Shown: piece by piece, positions 24,807 through 32,343 of the stretch
Numbering within the stretch: position 1 is the stretch's first letter
Layout: each line of letters begins with the position of its first letter
Assembly: GCA_964477085.1 (NCBI GenBank)
Contig: CAYZDF010000006.1
Coordinates: 13,192-77,191 of the forward strand
DNA from: Dichloromethanomonas sp964477085
Lineage (GTDB): Bacteria > Bacillota > Desulfitobacteriia > Desulfitobacteriales > Syntrophobotulaceae
Direction: 5' to 3'
DNA: 64,000 nucleotides
Program-made: the position numbers and the translations under genes
Notes under the pieces: model-generated
Database searches by the model: none
The model's input: only the letters and a program-made list of their open reading frames with translations
What the model was told of the DNA's origin: nothing

Positions 24807-25328
24807 ATGATAAATCAGGTGTTGAAGACCAACCGCATACTAAGAACCATCGATCAGTTGACTCCGGATAGGATTTTACTGATAGGCGTTATTGCTTTGG
24901 TGTTATCCAGTATAGTCTTTTGTGCGGGTGTCTTACTGCCATTGGACCATAGTATCAAGCAAAGCCAGGACGTCCAAGTGACTCTTCAGTCTGAGGTGAA
25001 TACCTTGAAAGATTATCTCCAGAGTTTACAAAGTCAGGCTGTTAAACAGTCCCAGATTCCGGAAACAGTAGAATACTTGAGAAAGTATTTTATTTTGAAA
25101 GGTTTAAGTATTGAGGAGATCCTCATCCCTTCGCTATCTGTGCCTAAGAGACAGAGTATAAGTCCTGTTGTTTTGAAAGTAACGGCGATAGGTGAAAGAG
25201 AAGCCCTTCTTGGCGCAGTGAGCGATCTGCAAAACAATCCTACATACCCTTTTATGATTCAGGACCTGACTATTCAGCAACAAAGAGCACAGATAAACAT
25301 CAAATTACTGGCACATGACCAACCCTGA
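24807..25328 (+). CDS. PilO-like membrane protein, second set
   Basis: A 173-residue bitopic protein with one membrane segment (about 22-43), a coiled coil (QDVQVTLQSEVNTLKDYLQSLQSQ) and a C-terminal alpha/beta domain (GEREALLGAVSDLQNNP then FMIQDLTIQQ). This is the PilO plan, and it follows the PilM-PilN fusion. The ATG at 24807 is chosen: GAGGG lies 8 bases upstream and the frame before it overlaps the fusion gene without a membrane or fold signal. Residues are not conserved enough to be certain. Confidence 0.62.
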   Translation: MINQVLKTNRILRTIDQLTPDRILLIGVIALVLSSIVFCAGVLLPLDHSIKQSQDVQVTLQSEVNTLKDYLQSLQSQAVKQSQIPETVEYLRKYFILKGLSIEEILIPSLSVPKRQSISPVVLKVTAIGEREALLGAVSDLQNNPTYPFMIQDLTIQQQRAQINIKLLAHDQP

Positions 25329-25361
25329 TACCATATAGTGGAAAACGGGAGGTGGTTTGTT

Positions 25362-25844
25362 GTGAAGCAATATACCATTAAATCAGGAGATAATTTTTTT
25401 CGTCTTTCCAAGCAGATTGGTTGCTGTTGGCAAGATTTTATTAATATCAATCCAGGTATCGATCCTTGTCAACTTCAAGTCGGTCAGAAAATAAACGTTC
25501 CGGCGGTGATTGTTGCCAATCAGCCTGCGGGTGGATGTGCAGAATTCGCAGCCAATGGGAATAATGGGCGTTGTGATGATGTGTTCGTGGAAGTTGAAGG
25601 AGTCAAATTCAGGGTTACACGAATAGGGGAGCCGTCTATACCTCATGAAGTTCATTTAATCCTCCCACGTACTGAGATCAGAAAGGTTGAGCACCCCGGG
25701 AGTGGAGTGATTGAAACTTCCATCATGCTAAGCAATATCAATATTGTTAATTCACCCCGTTTTGAAGGGGAAGGTTCTAATATCCCAGAGATTCAACAGA
25801 GCGAGAATAATACTCAGACTTTTATGATTGAAGATACCCGATAA
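25362..25844 (+). CDS. LysM-domain protein at the end of the pilus cluster
   Basis: A 160-residue protein with one N-terminal LysM domain (residues 3-48: YTIKSGDNFFRLSKQIG, then NPGIDPCQLQVGQKINVP) and a C-terminal region I do not recognise. LysM binds peptidoglycan or chitin. There is no signal peptide, so export is unclear. Five cysteines lie in the first 75 residues, including a Cys-Cys pair inside the LysM. The GTG start at 25362 is supported by GGGAGGTGG 6 bases upstream. It ends the second platform group and might anchor it to the cell wall where Gram-negatives use PilP; that is speculation. Confidence 0.7.
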   Translation: MKQYTIKSGDNFFRLSKQIGCCWQDFININPGIDPCQLQVGQKINVPAVIVANQPAGGCAEFAANGNNGRCDDVFVEVEGVKFRVTRIGEPSIPHEVHLILPRTEIRKVEHPGSGVIETSIMLSNINIVNSPRFEGEGSNIPEIQQSENNTQTFMIEDTR

Positions 25845-26002
25845 AGGATAAACTGGATAAAGAATTCAAGGTGAGAACAAACTACCTTAGAAGAACAAAT
25901 AAGAAAACAAGTACCATACAAAAAAACTAGTAGACCGATACATTAAACACTGATTTAAAATAGGCTGTGTGCAGCGATCGATATGGTACGGAGCCAGCTA
26001 AG

Positions 26003-26035
26003 AAGCTTGTCTAACGTGGGCAAGCTTTTCTGTTT
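26003..26035 (+). terminator. Terminator after the pilus cluster
   Basis: Stem AAGCTTG/CAAGCTT (26003-26009 with 26021-26027), an 11-base loop and TTTTCTGTTT. It lies 159 bases after the LysM gene. The 374 bases from 25845 to 26218 hold no gene; they contain this hairpin, a small hairpin GCTG-TGTG-CAGC at 25964-25975 and the minus-strand terminator at 26096-26124. Confidence 0.65.
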
Positions 26036-26095
26036 ATGCTTGGGAAAAAAAGAGGAATAAAAAGAGAAGGAGATGTCCTTATCACTTTTTAGATG

Positions 26096-26124
26096 CAAAA
26101 AAAGCTTGTTTTTTAGAACAAGCT
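26096..26124 (-). terminator. Terminator of the minus-strand transporter gene
   Basis: On the minus strand an 8-bp stem AGCTTGTT/AACAAGCT (26124-26117 with 26110-26103), a 6-base loop and seven T's. It lies about 95 bases after the transporter stop. Confidence 0.8.
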
Positions 26125-26218
26125 ATAAAAAAATTTTAGAATTTATTGTCGCTATTAACAAGATTCATAGCTGATTTTGATTTGTACAAGAATAATTCTT
26201 ATATCGCTTCACATTTCC

Positions 26219-27442
26219 TTAGGCATTATTGGTAATGGAGGTTTCATTTTTCTTTATGGCAGGTTTCTCCAAAATAAAGGTTAGACCAACAGAGATTAAA
26301 CAGAGCAGAGCTGCTATCAAATAAGCAATTTGATAAGTTTGTGTTAAATCGACGATTCTGCCAGCCATAATAGGTCCAACTACGCCACCCAGACCCCAGG
26401 CAGTAAACACAAGACCGTAATTCACCCCTCCATTTTTTGTGCCAAAATAATCATACGTAGCGGAAGGGAAAAGGGAGAGGAGAGAACCATAGCCGAGACC
26501 GGCCAGTGAAGCCCCAAGAGCAATCAGAAACGGAGTATCATAGAAACTAAACATTAACATATTAATAGCCTGGAGACCAAAGAACAATCTCATGGTAAAA
26601 CTGCGACCAATTTTATCTGAGAGCCAACCCGCCAGTACACGTCCACCGGCGTTAAAAACGGCTAATAAGGCGACCATCGCATATCCCCAGGACACCCCTG
26701 CCTGAGTCTTGGTAATTGAGGAGAGCTGTCCAATAATCATCAGACCGGCAGTGGCTCCCGAACCTAACATGATCCATAAAAGATAAAATTGGTTTTGTTT
26801 AAGCATCTCCCTCCAGGAATAATCTTTCTTAGTAAGTGAGAGGGATTTGTTTGTTTGGTCTGTTTGAGAGACGACAGGTATTTTTAGAAATTGGGCTAAT
26901 ATTACTATAATTAATAAAAACAAAAATCCTTCATAGCGAAAAGCTTCTTTAATAGTTAAATTACTGATCAAGTTGTGAGTTAATGGTGCAATATATATTG
27001 CGGCCAGACCGAAACCGGCTACAACGATGCCTGAAATGAGACCTTTCCTTTCAGCGGGAAACCATTTAACAGCAGCAGGCGTTGCTGCAGAATAACCTAA
27101 ACCTATTCCCGCTCCCGTAAGTAATCCAAAGGTTAGGATTAAGATGTTAAGAGACTCGGTAAAACTGCTTAAGATTAAGCCTCCACCAGCGAATACTCCT
27201 CCAAGAGTAGCTATAAGTCGTGGGCCGTATCTGTCCTGTAATTTTCCGGCGGGAACCATCATGAGTGCAAAAACCAGGCATGCTACGGTATAAGGCAAAG
27301 CAGCTTCTGTTTTTGTCCAGTGGAATTGTTCGCTTAGTGCAGCAGCAAAGACGCTCCAAGTATAGAGTACACCTAAGGCCAAATTGATTCCAGTACCTGC
27401 AAAGGTTACGAGCCATCCCTTTTTTAAATGAGTGTTCAACAA
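26219..27442 (-). CDS. MFS transporter, oxalate/formate antiporter (OFA) type
   Basis: A twelve-helix major facilitator of about 407 residues. The start GWLVTFAGTGINLALGVLYTWSVF is characteristic of the OFA subfamily, which exchanges small carboxylates such as oxalate/formate. Other family stretches are PAGKLQDRYGPR (the inter-helix motif), LTGAGIGLGYSAATPAAVKWFP, GWLSDKIGR in the second half and YGLVFTAWGLGGVVGP. TTG at 27442 is chosen because AAAGGGG lies 7 bases upstream; ATG at 27448 or 27490 are alternatives. It is a single gene on the minus strand between two plus-strand clusters. Substrate cannot be read from sequence. Confidence 0.85.
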   Translation of the reverse strand: MLNTHLKKGWLVTFAGTGINLALGVLYTWSVFAAALSEQFHWTKTEAALPYTVACLVFALMMVPAGKLQDRYGPRLIATLGGVFAGGGLILSSFTESLNILILTFGLLTGAGIGLGYSAATPAAVKWFPAERKGLISGIVVAGFGLAAIYIAPLTHNLISNLTIKEAFRYEGFLFLLIIVILAQFLKIPVVSQTDQTNKSLSLTKKDYSWREMLKQNQFYLLWIMLGSGATAGLMIIGQLSSITKTQAGVSWGYAMVALLAVFNAGGRVLAGWLSDKIGRSFTMRLFFGLQAINMLMFSFYDTPFLIALGASLAGLGYGSLLSLFPSATYDYFGTKNGGVNYGLVFTAWGLGGVVGPIMAGRIVDLTQTYQIAYLIAALLCLISVGLTFILEKPAIKKNETSITNNA

Positions 27443-27627
27443 AATCATTCCCCTTTCTAACTCCTCAATGTTGTGATATCGCCCTATCACTTTCTAAATA
27501 TTATTTGAATATATACTAATTATTGTTTTGTATTTTAACAGATATATATTTCTTTTTATGGTAAATTCTTTGAAATGATGTTATTCCCCATCTCAAGAGT
27601 AAGGAAACGAGTTTGAGTGGTAAATCA

Positions 27628-27656
27628 TTGCTTTCGCATTTACAATGGTGTATAAC
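27628..27656 (+). promoter_or_regulatory. Sigma-A promoter of the aroQ-pepP-efp operon
   Basis: TTGCTT (27628-27633), a 17-base spacer and TATAAC (27651-27656), 39 bases before the aroQ start. Confidence 0.6.
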
Positions 27657-27695
27657 AGAGCTAATAAAACTAATTCTACACCACAAGGAGAGATT

Positions 27696-28166
27696 ATGAA
27701 TAAGATTTATGTATTACACGGTGTCAATCTTCATTTACTTGGAGTAAGAGAACCAGAGATTTATGGAAAGATGAGTCTTGAAGAACTAAATCAAAAGATC
27801 ATGGCCATGAGTGTAGATAATCAACAAATTGTAGATTGTCGGCAAACGAATCACGAAGGCCAACTAGTAGATTGGATTACTGAGCTATCACCATCAGATT
27901 TTCTGATTATCAATCCTGGTGCCTGGACCCATACCAGCTATGCCATCTTTGATGCCATCAAGGGTGTGAATGTACCAGCCTTGGAAGTACATATTTCCAA
28001 CATTCATGCCAGGGAAGGTTTCCGCTCCCATTCGGTTATCGCCGGAGCCTGTATCGGCCAGATCAGCGGTCTGGGTACGGATAGTTATTTACTGGCCTTA
28101 GCTTATGCCGTCGAGTTTCAGAAATATCGTCAGAAAGAAGGCGTTGGTGATTCTGAGGTTAAATAA
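27696..28166 (+). CDS. aroQ: Type II 3-dehydroquinate dehydratase
   Basis: Dehydrates 3-dehydroquinate to 3-dehydroshikimate, supplying the step missing from the aroB-aroE-aroK group at 14.6-17.5 kb. The ATG at 27696 follows AAGGAGAG. Motifs: REPEIYG (catalytic Arg and Tyr), NHEGQLVDWI, INPGAWTHTSYAI, and EVHISNIHAREGFRSHS (catalytic His). The first conserved motif is atypical: HGVNLHLLG where the family usually has NGPNLNLLG. Length (156) is slightly above the usual 145-150. It overlaps the next gene by about 20 bases. Confidence 0.9.
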   Translation: MNKIYVLHGVNLHLLGVREPEIYGKMSLEELNQKIMAMSVDNQQIVDCRQTNHEGQLVDWITELSPSDFLIINPGAWTHTSYAIFDAIKGVNVPALEVHISNIHAREGFRSHSVIAGACIGQISGLGTDSYLLALAYAVEFQKYRQKEGVGDSEVK

Positions 28167-29211
28167 ACTCCGTCAAAAGATGGTTGACCATCAAATAGAG
28201 GCTTTGCTTGCTAAATCCAACTCCAATGTGTACTATCTGAGCGGGTTTACAGGTACAAATGCCACGTTGTTTATCACACTTAGCAAGTGTTACCTTTTGA
28301 CTGATTTCAGATACACTGAGCAGGCCGGCAATCAGTCTCCGGACTTTGAAATCATGCGGGAAGATCAGGAACCCCTACGTAAGATTTCTGAATTAGCACG
28401 AGGATTAAATAACATTGGTATTGAAGAAGAAGCTATTTCGTGGGCAGACTATCGAAAAACTAAAGAAATGTTAAGGGATTGTGATTTAAGATATGCTTCC
28501 GAAATATTGCGGGAATTAAGACAGGTTAAGGACGAATCAGAAATAGCAATCTTGCGTCAAGCTATTCAGATTACAGATGAAGCATTTCTATCTGTCATAG
28601 ATAAGATTAAACCTGGGGCCGTCGAAGCAGAGATCAGCCTGGAGTTGGAGATCAGCCTGCGCAGGCTGGGGGCTAGTGGGCGGTCTTTCGACTATATTGT
28701 AGCATCGGGCAAACGCTCAGCAATGCCTCATGGTGTAGCATCTACAAAAAAAATTGAAACAAATGAGCTAGTGACTTTGGATTTTGGGGCAATATATAAA
28801 ATGTACTGCTCAGATCTCACACGGACTATTTTTGTGGGACACCCAGAAGCTAAACACAGAGAAATCTACGACATAGTTCTCGAAGCCCAGCAAACAGCTA
28901 TCCGGGCACTTAAGCCGGGAATGACAGGGAAAGAAGCAGATGGAATTGCACGGGATGTTATCAGTCAGGCAGGTTACGGTGATTACTTTGGTCATGGACT
29001 CGGTCATTCGTTGGGAATCGATATTCATGAGAATCCAAGGCTCAATACCAGAGAGAATAAAGTCCTGGAACAGGGTATGGTTGTAACCGTTGAACCAGGG
29101 ATCTATATTCCTGATTGGGGTGGAGTCAGGATTGAAGATGTTGTCCTTGTGACAAATTTTGGCGTCGAAGTCTTGACACGAGCACCAAAGCAGTTCATTA
29201 TTATTGATTAG
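28147..29211 (+). CDS. pepP: M24 family Xaa-Pro aminopeptidase
   Basis: Dinuclear-metal peptidase that removes residues before proline. The N-terminal creatinase-like domain (VYYLSGFTGTNATLFIT, LLTDFRYTEQA) is followed by the pita-bread domain with the metal ligands: two Asp in TLDFGAIYKMYCSDLTR, His in GHGLGHSLGIDIHE and two Glu in VTVEPGIYIPDWGGVRIED. The GTG at 28147 is used since AGAAGG lies 5 bases upstream; it overlaps the aroQ end. About 354 residues. Placement before efp is typical of clostridia. Confidence 0.92.
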   Translation: MILRLNKLRQKMVDHQIEALLAKSNSNVYYLSGFTGTNATLFITLSKCYLLTDFRYTEQAGNQSPDFEIMREDQEPLRKISELARGLNNIGIEEEAISWADYRKTKEMLRDCDLRYASEILRELRQVKDESEIAILRQAIQITDEAFLSVIDKIKPGAVEAEISLELEISLRRLGASGRSFDYIVASGKRSAMPHGVASTKKIETNELVTLDFGAIYKMYCSDLTRTIFVGHPEAKHREIYDIVLEAQQTAIRALKPGMTGKEADGIARDVISQAGYGDYFGHGLGHSLGIDIHENPRLNTRENKVLEQGMVVTVEPGIYIPDWGGVRIEDVVLVTNFGVEVLTRAPKQFIIID

Positions 29212-29261
29212 GAATAATAATACATAAGAATCTATTACTAAATTACAGGAGGATCAGCAAG

Positions 29262-29819
29262 ATGATTTCTTCAAATGAATTTAAAACGGGTGTAACAATT
29301 GAAATTGATGGTGATGTTTATCAGATAATCGAATTCCAACATGTTAAACCAGGTAAAGGCTCGCCTTTCGTCCGTACCAAGATTAAAAATGTAAGAACCG
29401 GCGGAGTCACAGAAAGAAGATTCAATGCTGGTGAAAAAGTGGAAAGAGCTCGTTTAGACCGTCGGGAGATGCAGTACCTCTATAAAGATGGTGAGCAGTT
29501 TGTGGTGATGGATAACGAGAGTTTCGAACAAATTATGCTGACAGAAGCACAGATCGGTGATGAAGTGAAGTGGCTCAAAGAGAATATGAACTTAGGTGTA
29601 TTACTCTATAATAATGAAGTTATCGGTGTTGATCTTCCTAATTCAGTAGAATTAAAAGTCATTGAAACTGAACCTGGCGTCAAGGGTGATACTGCTACCG
29701 GCGGCTCCAAAGCAGCTATCGTAGAAACGGGTGCATCTGTCCAAGTTCCTTTCTTTATTAATGAAGGAGATGTTCTGATAATCGATACCCGAACTGGGAC
29801 TTACGTTTCAAGAGCATAA
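29262..29819 (+). CDS. efp: Translation elongation factor P
   Basis: Binds the ribosome E site and relieves stalling at polyproline. The 185 residues fold into three beta-barrel domains; the modified loop is KPGKGSPF with Lys32 at its tip, the position that carries 5-aminopentanol in Bacillus subtilis. The C-terminal signature PFFINEGDVLIIDTRTGTYVSR is intact. AGGAGG 10 bases before ATG. It follows pepP by 50 bases and ends the operon before a strong terminator. Confidence 0.97.
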   Translation: MISSNEFKTGVTIEIDGDVYQIIEFQHVKPGKGSPFVRTKIKNVRTGGVTERRFNAGEKVERARLDRREMQYLYKDGEQFVVMDNESFEQIMLTEAQIGDEVKWLKENMNLGVLLYNNEVIGVDLPNSVELKVIETEPGVKGDTATGGSKAAIVETGASVQVPFFINEGDVLIIDTRTGTYVSRA

Positions 29820-29921
29820 GTAATTAGGATAAAATACAATAATTTAAAGTATAATTAAAGAGTATTAGTATAAGGATTAGATCAAAAGAAATTTCGTTGT
29901 TTAGATTAATCTTAATAGCAT

Positions 29922-29971
29922 ATGTCCATACCGATTGCGTCTTAGCAGTTGGTATGGACATTTTAATTTTT
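29922..29971 (+). terminator. Terminator after efp
   Basis: A perfect 11-bp stem (29922-29932 with 29951-29961), an 18-base loop and TTTAATTTTTCT. It lies about 100 bases after efp. Confidence 0.8.
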
Positions 29972-30005
29972 CTCTATTTCTTCCGAAAAGCTTCTTGGAA
30001 AAATC

Positions 30006-30052
30006 TTAGGACAACCTGGTTTTTATTTCTTTTTTCGAAAAAAGAATCCTAA
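30006..30052. other. Nested palindrome upstream of spoIIIAA
   Basis: A perfect 20-base palindrome (30027-30046, TTCTTTTTTC and its complement) sits inside an outer inverted repeat TTAGGA (30006-30011) / TCCTAA (30047-30052). It ends 58 bases before spoIIIAA. It could be part of the efp-spoIIIA boundary or bind a regulator; a zero-base central loop makes a simple terminator unlikely. Confidence 0.5.
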
Positions 30053-30109
30053 AACAATTCTAAAAATAAAATCTGGGACATACCTTCTTAGTACAGAGGA
30101 GGTATAAAG

Positions 30110-31189
30110 ATGAAGACTAGGGTATCCTCCCCCATATTAGCGGAAACTAAAAAGAGTGAACTCAAGAAAGAAACAGTGGAGGAAGAAATAAGCCGTTGGT
30201 TAAGCGAAGGCATCGGGAAAATCATTCTGGCTGCTGGCAAGAATCTTTCTTCGACGGAGATTATTGAAGAGATCCGGCTGAGAGTCAACCAACCGCTGAT
30301 GATCAGGACAAATATAGAAGACTATCTTTTAACATCTTCAGGTTTCTTTGGAACAAAGGTTGATTCCTTGAAAATAGCCAAAGAGGATCTTCTCGAAATC
30401 GTGGAGAGGATGACTTATAGTTCCATTTATGCTGCGGAAGAAGAGTTGAGGCAAGGCTTTTTAACCTTGCCGGGTGGACATCGGGTGGGAATCAGTGGTG
30501 AAGCTGTGGCCGAACATGGCAGGATTCGCACCATTCGCAATATTTCAGCCCTTAACATCCGCCTGGCGAGACAACCTCTAATCAACGTGTTGGGTCTTTT
30601 CCGATTATTGCTGGATAAAAATAAGAATCTTTATCATACTTTACTCGTTTCCCCACCCAGAGCCGGAAAGACAACATTCTTAAGACTTCTGGTTAAGCAC
30701 CTTAGCGATGGGGTTCCGGAGATCGGACTGAAAGGGCAGAATGTTGGCATTGTTGATGAACGTAGTGAAATAGCAGGGATGTGGCAAGGCATACCTTCGT
30801 TTGACTTAGGATGTCGGACCGATGTCCTGGATAGATGCCCTAAAGTACAGGGGCTAAGCATGCTGATCCGATCTATGTCGCCAACGGTAGTTGCTGTCGA
30901 TGAACTGGGTGGTCCTGAAGATGCTGCGGCTCTCAATGAAGCCGTACGCTGCGGTGTCAAAGTTTTGGCCACAGCGCATGCAGGTACGTTGGAAGAACTG
31001 CAGCGGCGAGCTTACCTTAATGAAATATTTCAGGGTCACGTCTTCGAAAGAGCTGTTATCCTAAGCCGCGCCCAAGGTCCAGGTACGATTGAAGGGGTTT
31101 ATGACCTGATCAACGGACATGAGCTATTCCAGCGTTTTAATGGCCATTGTGAAAAGAAAAGTCAAACCATCAGTTACGGGAGGAAGTAG
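30110..31189 (+). CDS. spoIIIAA: Stage III sporulation protein AA, ATPase
   Basis: Secretion-type ATPase of the SpoIIIA-SpoIIQ feeding-tube complex, expected in the mother cell at the outer forespore membrane. The 359 residues carry the Walker A SPPRAGKTTFLR (about 182-191), VDERSEIAG, Walker B VVAVDELGGPED and a late R-finger region AHAGTLEELQRRAYL. AGGAGG is 6 bases before ATG. A CATACCTT at 30079-30086 resembles a sigma-E -10 element, but no good -35 partner was seen. First gene of an eight-gene operon with almost no spacers. Confidence 0.95.
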   Translation: MKTRVSSPILAETKKSELKKETVEEEISRWLSEGIGKIILAAGKNLSSTEIIEEIRLRVNQPLMIRTNIEDYLLTSSGFFGTKVDSLKIAKEDLLEIVERMTYSSIYAAEEELRQGFLTLPGGHRVGISGEAVAEHGRIRTIRNISALNIRLARQPLINVLGLFRLLLDKNKNLYHTLLVSPPRAGKTTFLRLLVKHLSDGVPEIGLKGQNVGIVDERSEIAGMWQGIPSFDLGCRTDVLDRCPKVQGLSMLIRSMSPTVVAVDELGGPEDAAALNEAVRCGVKVLATAHAGTLEELQRRAYLNEIFQGHVFERAVILSRAQGPGTIEGVYDLINGHELFQRFNGHCEKKSQTISYGRK

Positions 31190-31191
31190 AT

Positions 31192-31701
31192 ATGCTGGTG
31201 ATTGGATATTTAGGATTGATCATCGGTTTCGGCTGTCTGGGGATACTTAAAGCCATGCAGATTAGAAAACGTCCCCGTGAGATCAGAGAGATGATCAATG
31301 CCCTGGCGTTGCTTGATACCGAAATCTATTGGGGAGCAACCCCTCTGCCAGAGGCATTTGCAGTTCTTCAACAACGAACTGATCCTCCCTGGAAAGAGTT
31401 TTTTGCTGAGCTGGAAGGTGAGATCCGGAAAGGAAAAAATGCCTCCAAAGCGTGGGAAGACGTGATCGCAAGGCATCAACGAAGAACTTGCCTGAGTGAA
31501 GACGATTGGAGGGCGATTAGAGATATCGGGAAAGGCTTAGGTCGGTCTGATCGCAGTGAACAGCATAAAATTTTAGAATTAGCCCAAAAACATCTCGCTC
31601 ATGTTGACGAAAAGGCCAGACAACAAGTGGACGGAAAAGCCAAAATGTGGTCTTATCTTGGTTTTTTAGGTGGATTGGCAGCGGTTATATTTATCCTGTA
31701 A
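31192..31701 (+). CDS. spoIIIAB: Stage III sporulation protein AB
   Basis: A 169-residue membrane protein with an N-terminal segment (about 3-21), a cytosolic helical domain and a C-terminal segment (about 153-169). It resembles a half GspF/PilC platform protein, as SpoIIIAB does. Motifs LALLDTEIYWGATPLPEAF and DIGKGLGRSDRSEQHKILELA are typical. It starts 2 bases after the spoIIIAA stop with GGGAGGAAG upstream. Confidence 0.94.
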   Translation: MLVIGYLGLIIGFGCLGILKAMQIRKRPREIREMINALALLDTEIYWGATPLPEAFAVLQQRTDPPWKEFFAELEGEIRKGKNASKAWEDVIARHQRRTCLSEDDWRAIRDIGKGLGRSDRSEQHKILELAQKHLAHVDEKARQQVDGKAKMWSYLGFLGGLAAVIFIL

Positions 31702-31735
31702 GATTTTAAATTCAGAAGGAAAGAAGGTAGAGTCA

Positions 31736-31933
31736 ATGGGTTTTGATCTTATTTTAAAAGTTGCTGGGATTGGATTATTAGTTGGAATCCTGGTGCTGAT
31801 TCTGAATGAAATTAACAAGAAAGAACAAGCCATGATGGTCACTGTTATCGGAGTGGTAGTCGTTCTGTATATTATACTTCAGGGAATATCTGATCTTTTC
31901 GGGCTGGTCAAGAGTGTCTTTAATTTGTACTAG
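31736..31933 (+). CDS. spoIIIAC: Stage III sporulation protein AC
   Basis: A 65-residue protein with two membrane helices (about 5-24 and 33-55), the usual SpoIIIAC size. The ATG at 31736 gives MGFDLILKVAGIGLLVGIL, the family start, and GAAGG lies upstream; the open frame extends further 5' but overlaps nothing recognisable. Expected to form the membrane platform of the channel with SpoIIIAD and AE. Confidence 0.94.
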   Translation: MGFDLILKVAGIGLLVGILVLILNEINKKEQAMMVTVIGVVVVLYIILQGISDLFGLVKSVFNLY

Positions 31934-31946
31934 GGGGCACAGATAA

Positions 31947-32333
31947 GTGGAAATAGCACAAATTATCGGTCTGGCGATCATTGTAACTGTTATCGGAACC
32001 GTTATCAGACAGATCAAGCCTGAAATGGCTCTCCAGTTAAGTATCCTGGCCGGGGTAACTATCTTCATCCTGGTGATGGATAAAATCAGACTTATCGTCG
32101 ATCTACTGCAGAAGTTGGCTGATCAGGCCAATGTTAGTTCTTATTATTTATTCATCGTTTTAAAGATCGTAGGCGTAGCTTATCTGGCTGAGTTTGGGTG
32201 TCAGATTTGTAAGGATGCAGGAGAAAATACTCTGGCTACTAAGGTCGAGATCGCGGCCAAGATTTTTGTGATCATTCTGGCGATCCCGATCATCGTTGCC
32301 ATCATGGAATCCATGATGAAGTTATTAGCGTGA
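31947..32333 (+). CDS. spoIIIAD: Stage III sporulation protein AD
   Basis: A 128-residue protein with about four membrane helices. Starts at GTG with GGGGG 8 bases upstream. The stretch FIVLKIVGVAYLAEFGCQICKDAGE is a family hallmark. Separated by 13 bases from spoIIIAC and overlapping closely with the spoIIIAE ribosome site. Confidence 0.95.
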   Translation: MEIAQIIGLAIIVTVIGTVIRQIKPEMALQLSILAGVTIFILVMDKIRLIVDLLQKLADQANVSSYYLFIVLKIVGVAYLAEFGCQICKDAGENTLATKVEIAAKIFVIILAIPIIVAIMESMMKLLA

Positions 32334-32343
32334 GGTGAAAAGG

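Noticed and set aside
30058..30086. Sigma-E promoter for spoIIIA based on CATACCTT.
   Set aside because: The -10 is tolerable, but no -35 of the KMATATT type lies 13-15 bases upstream, so it is not listed as a feature.
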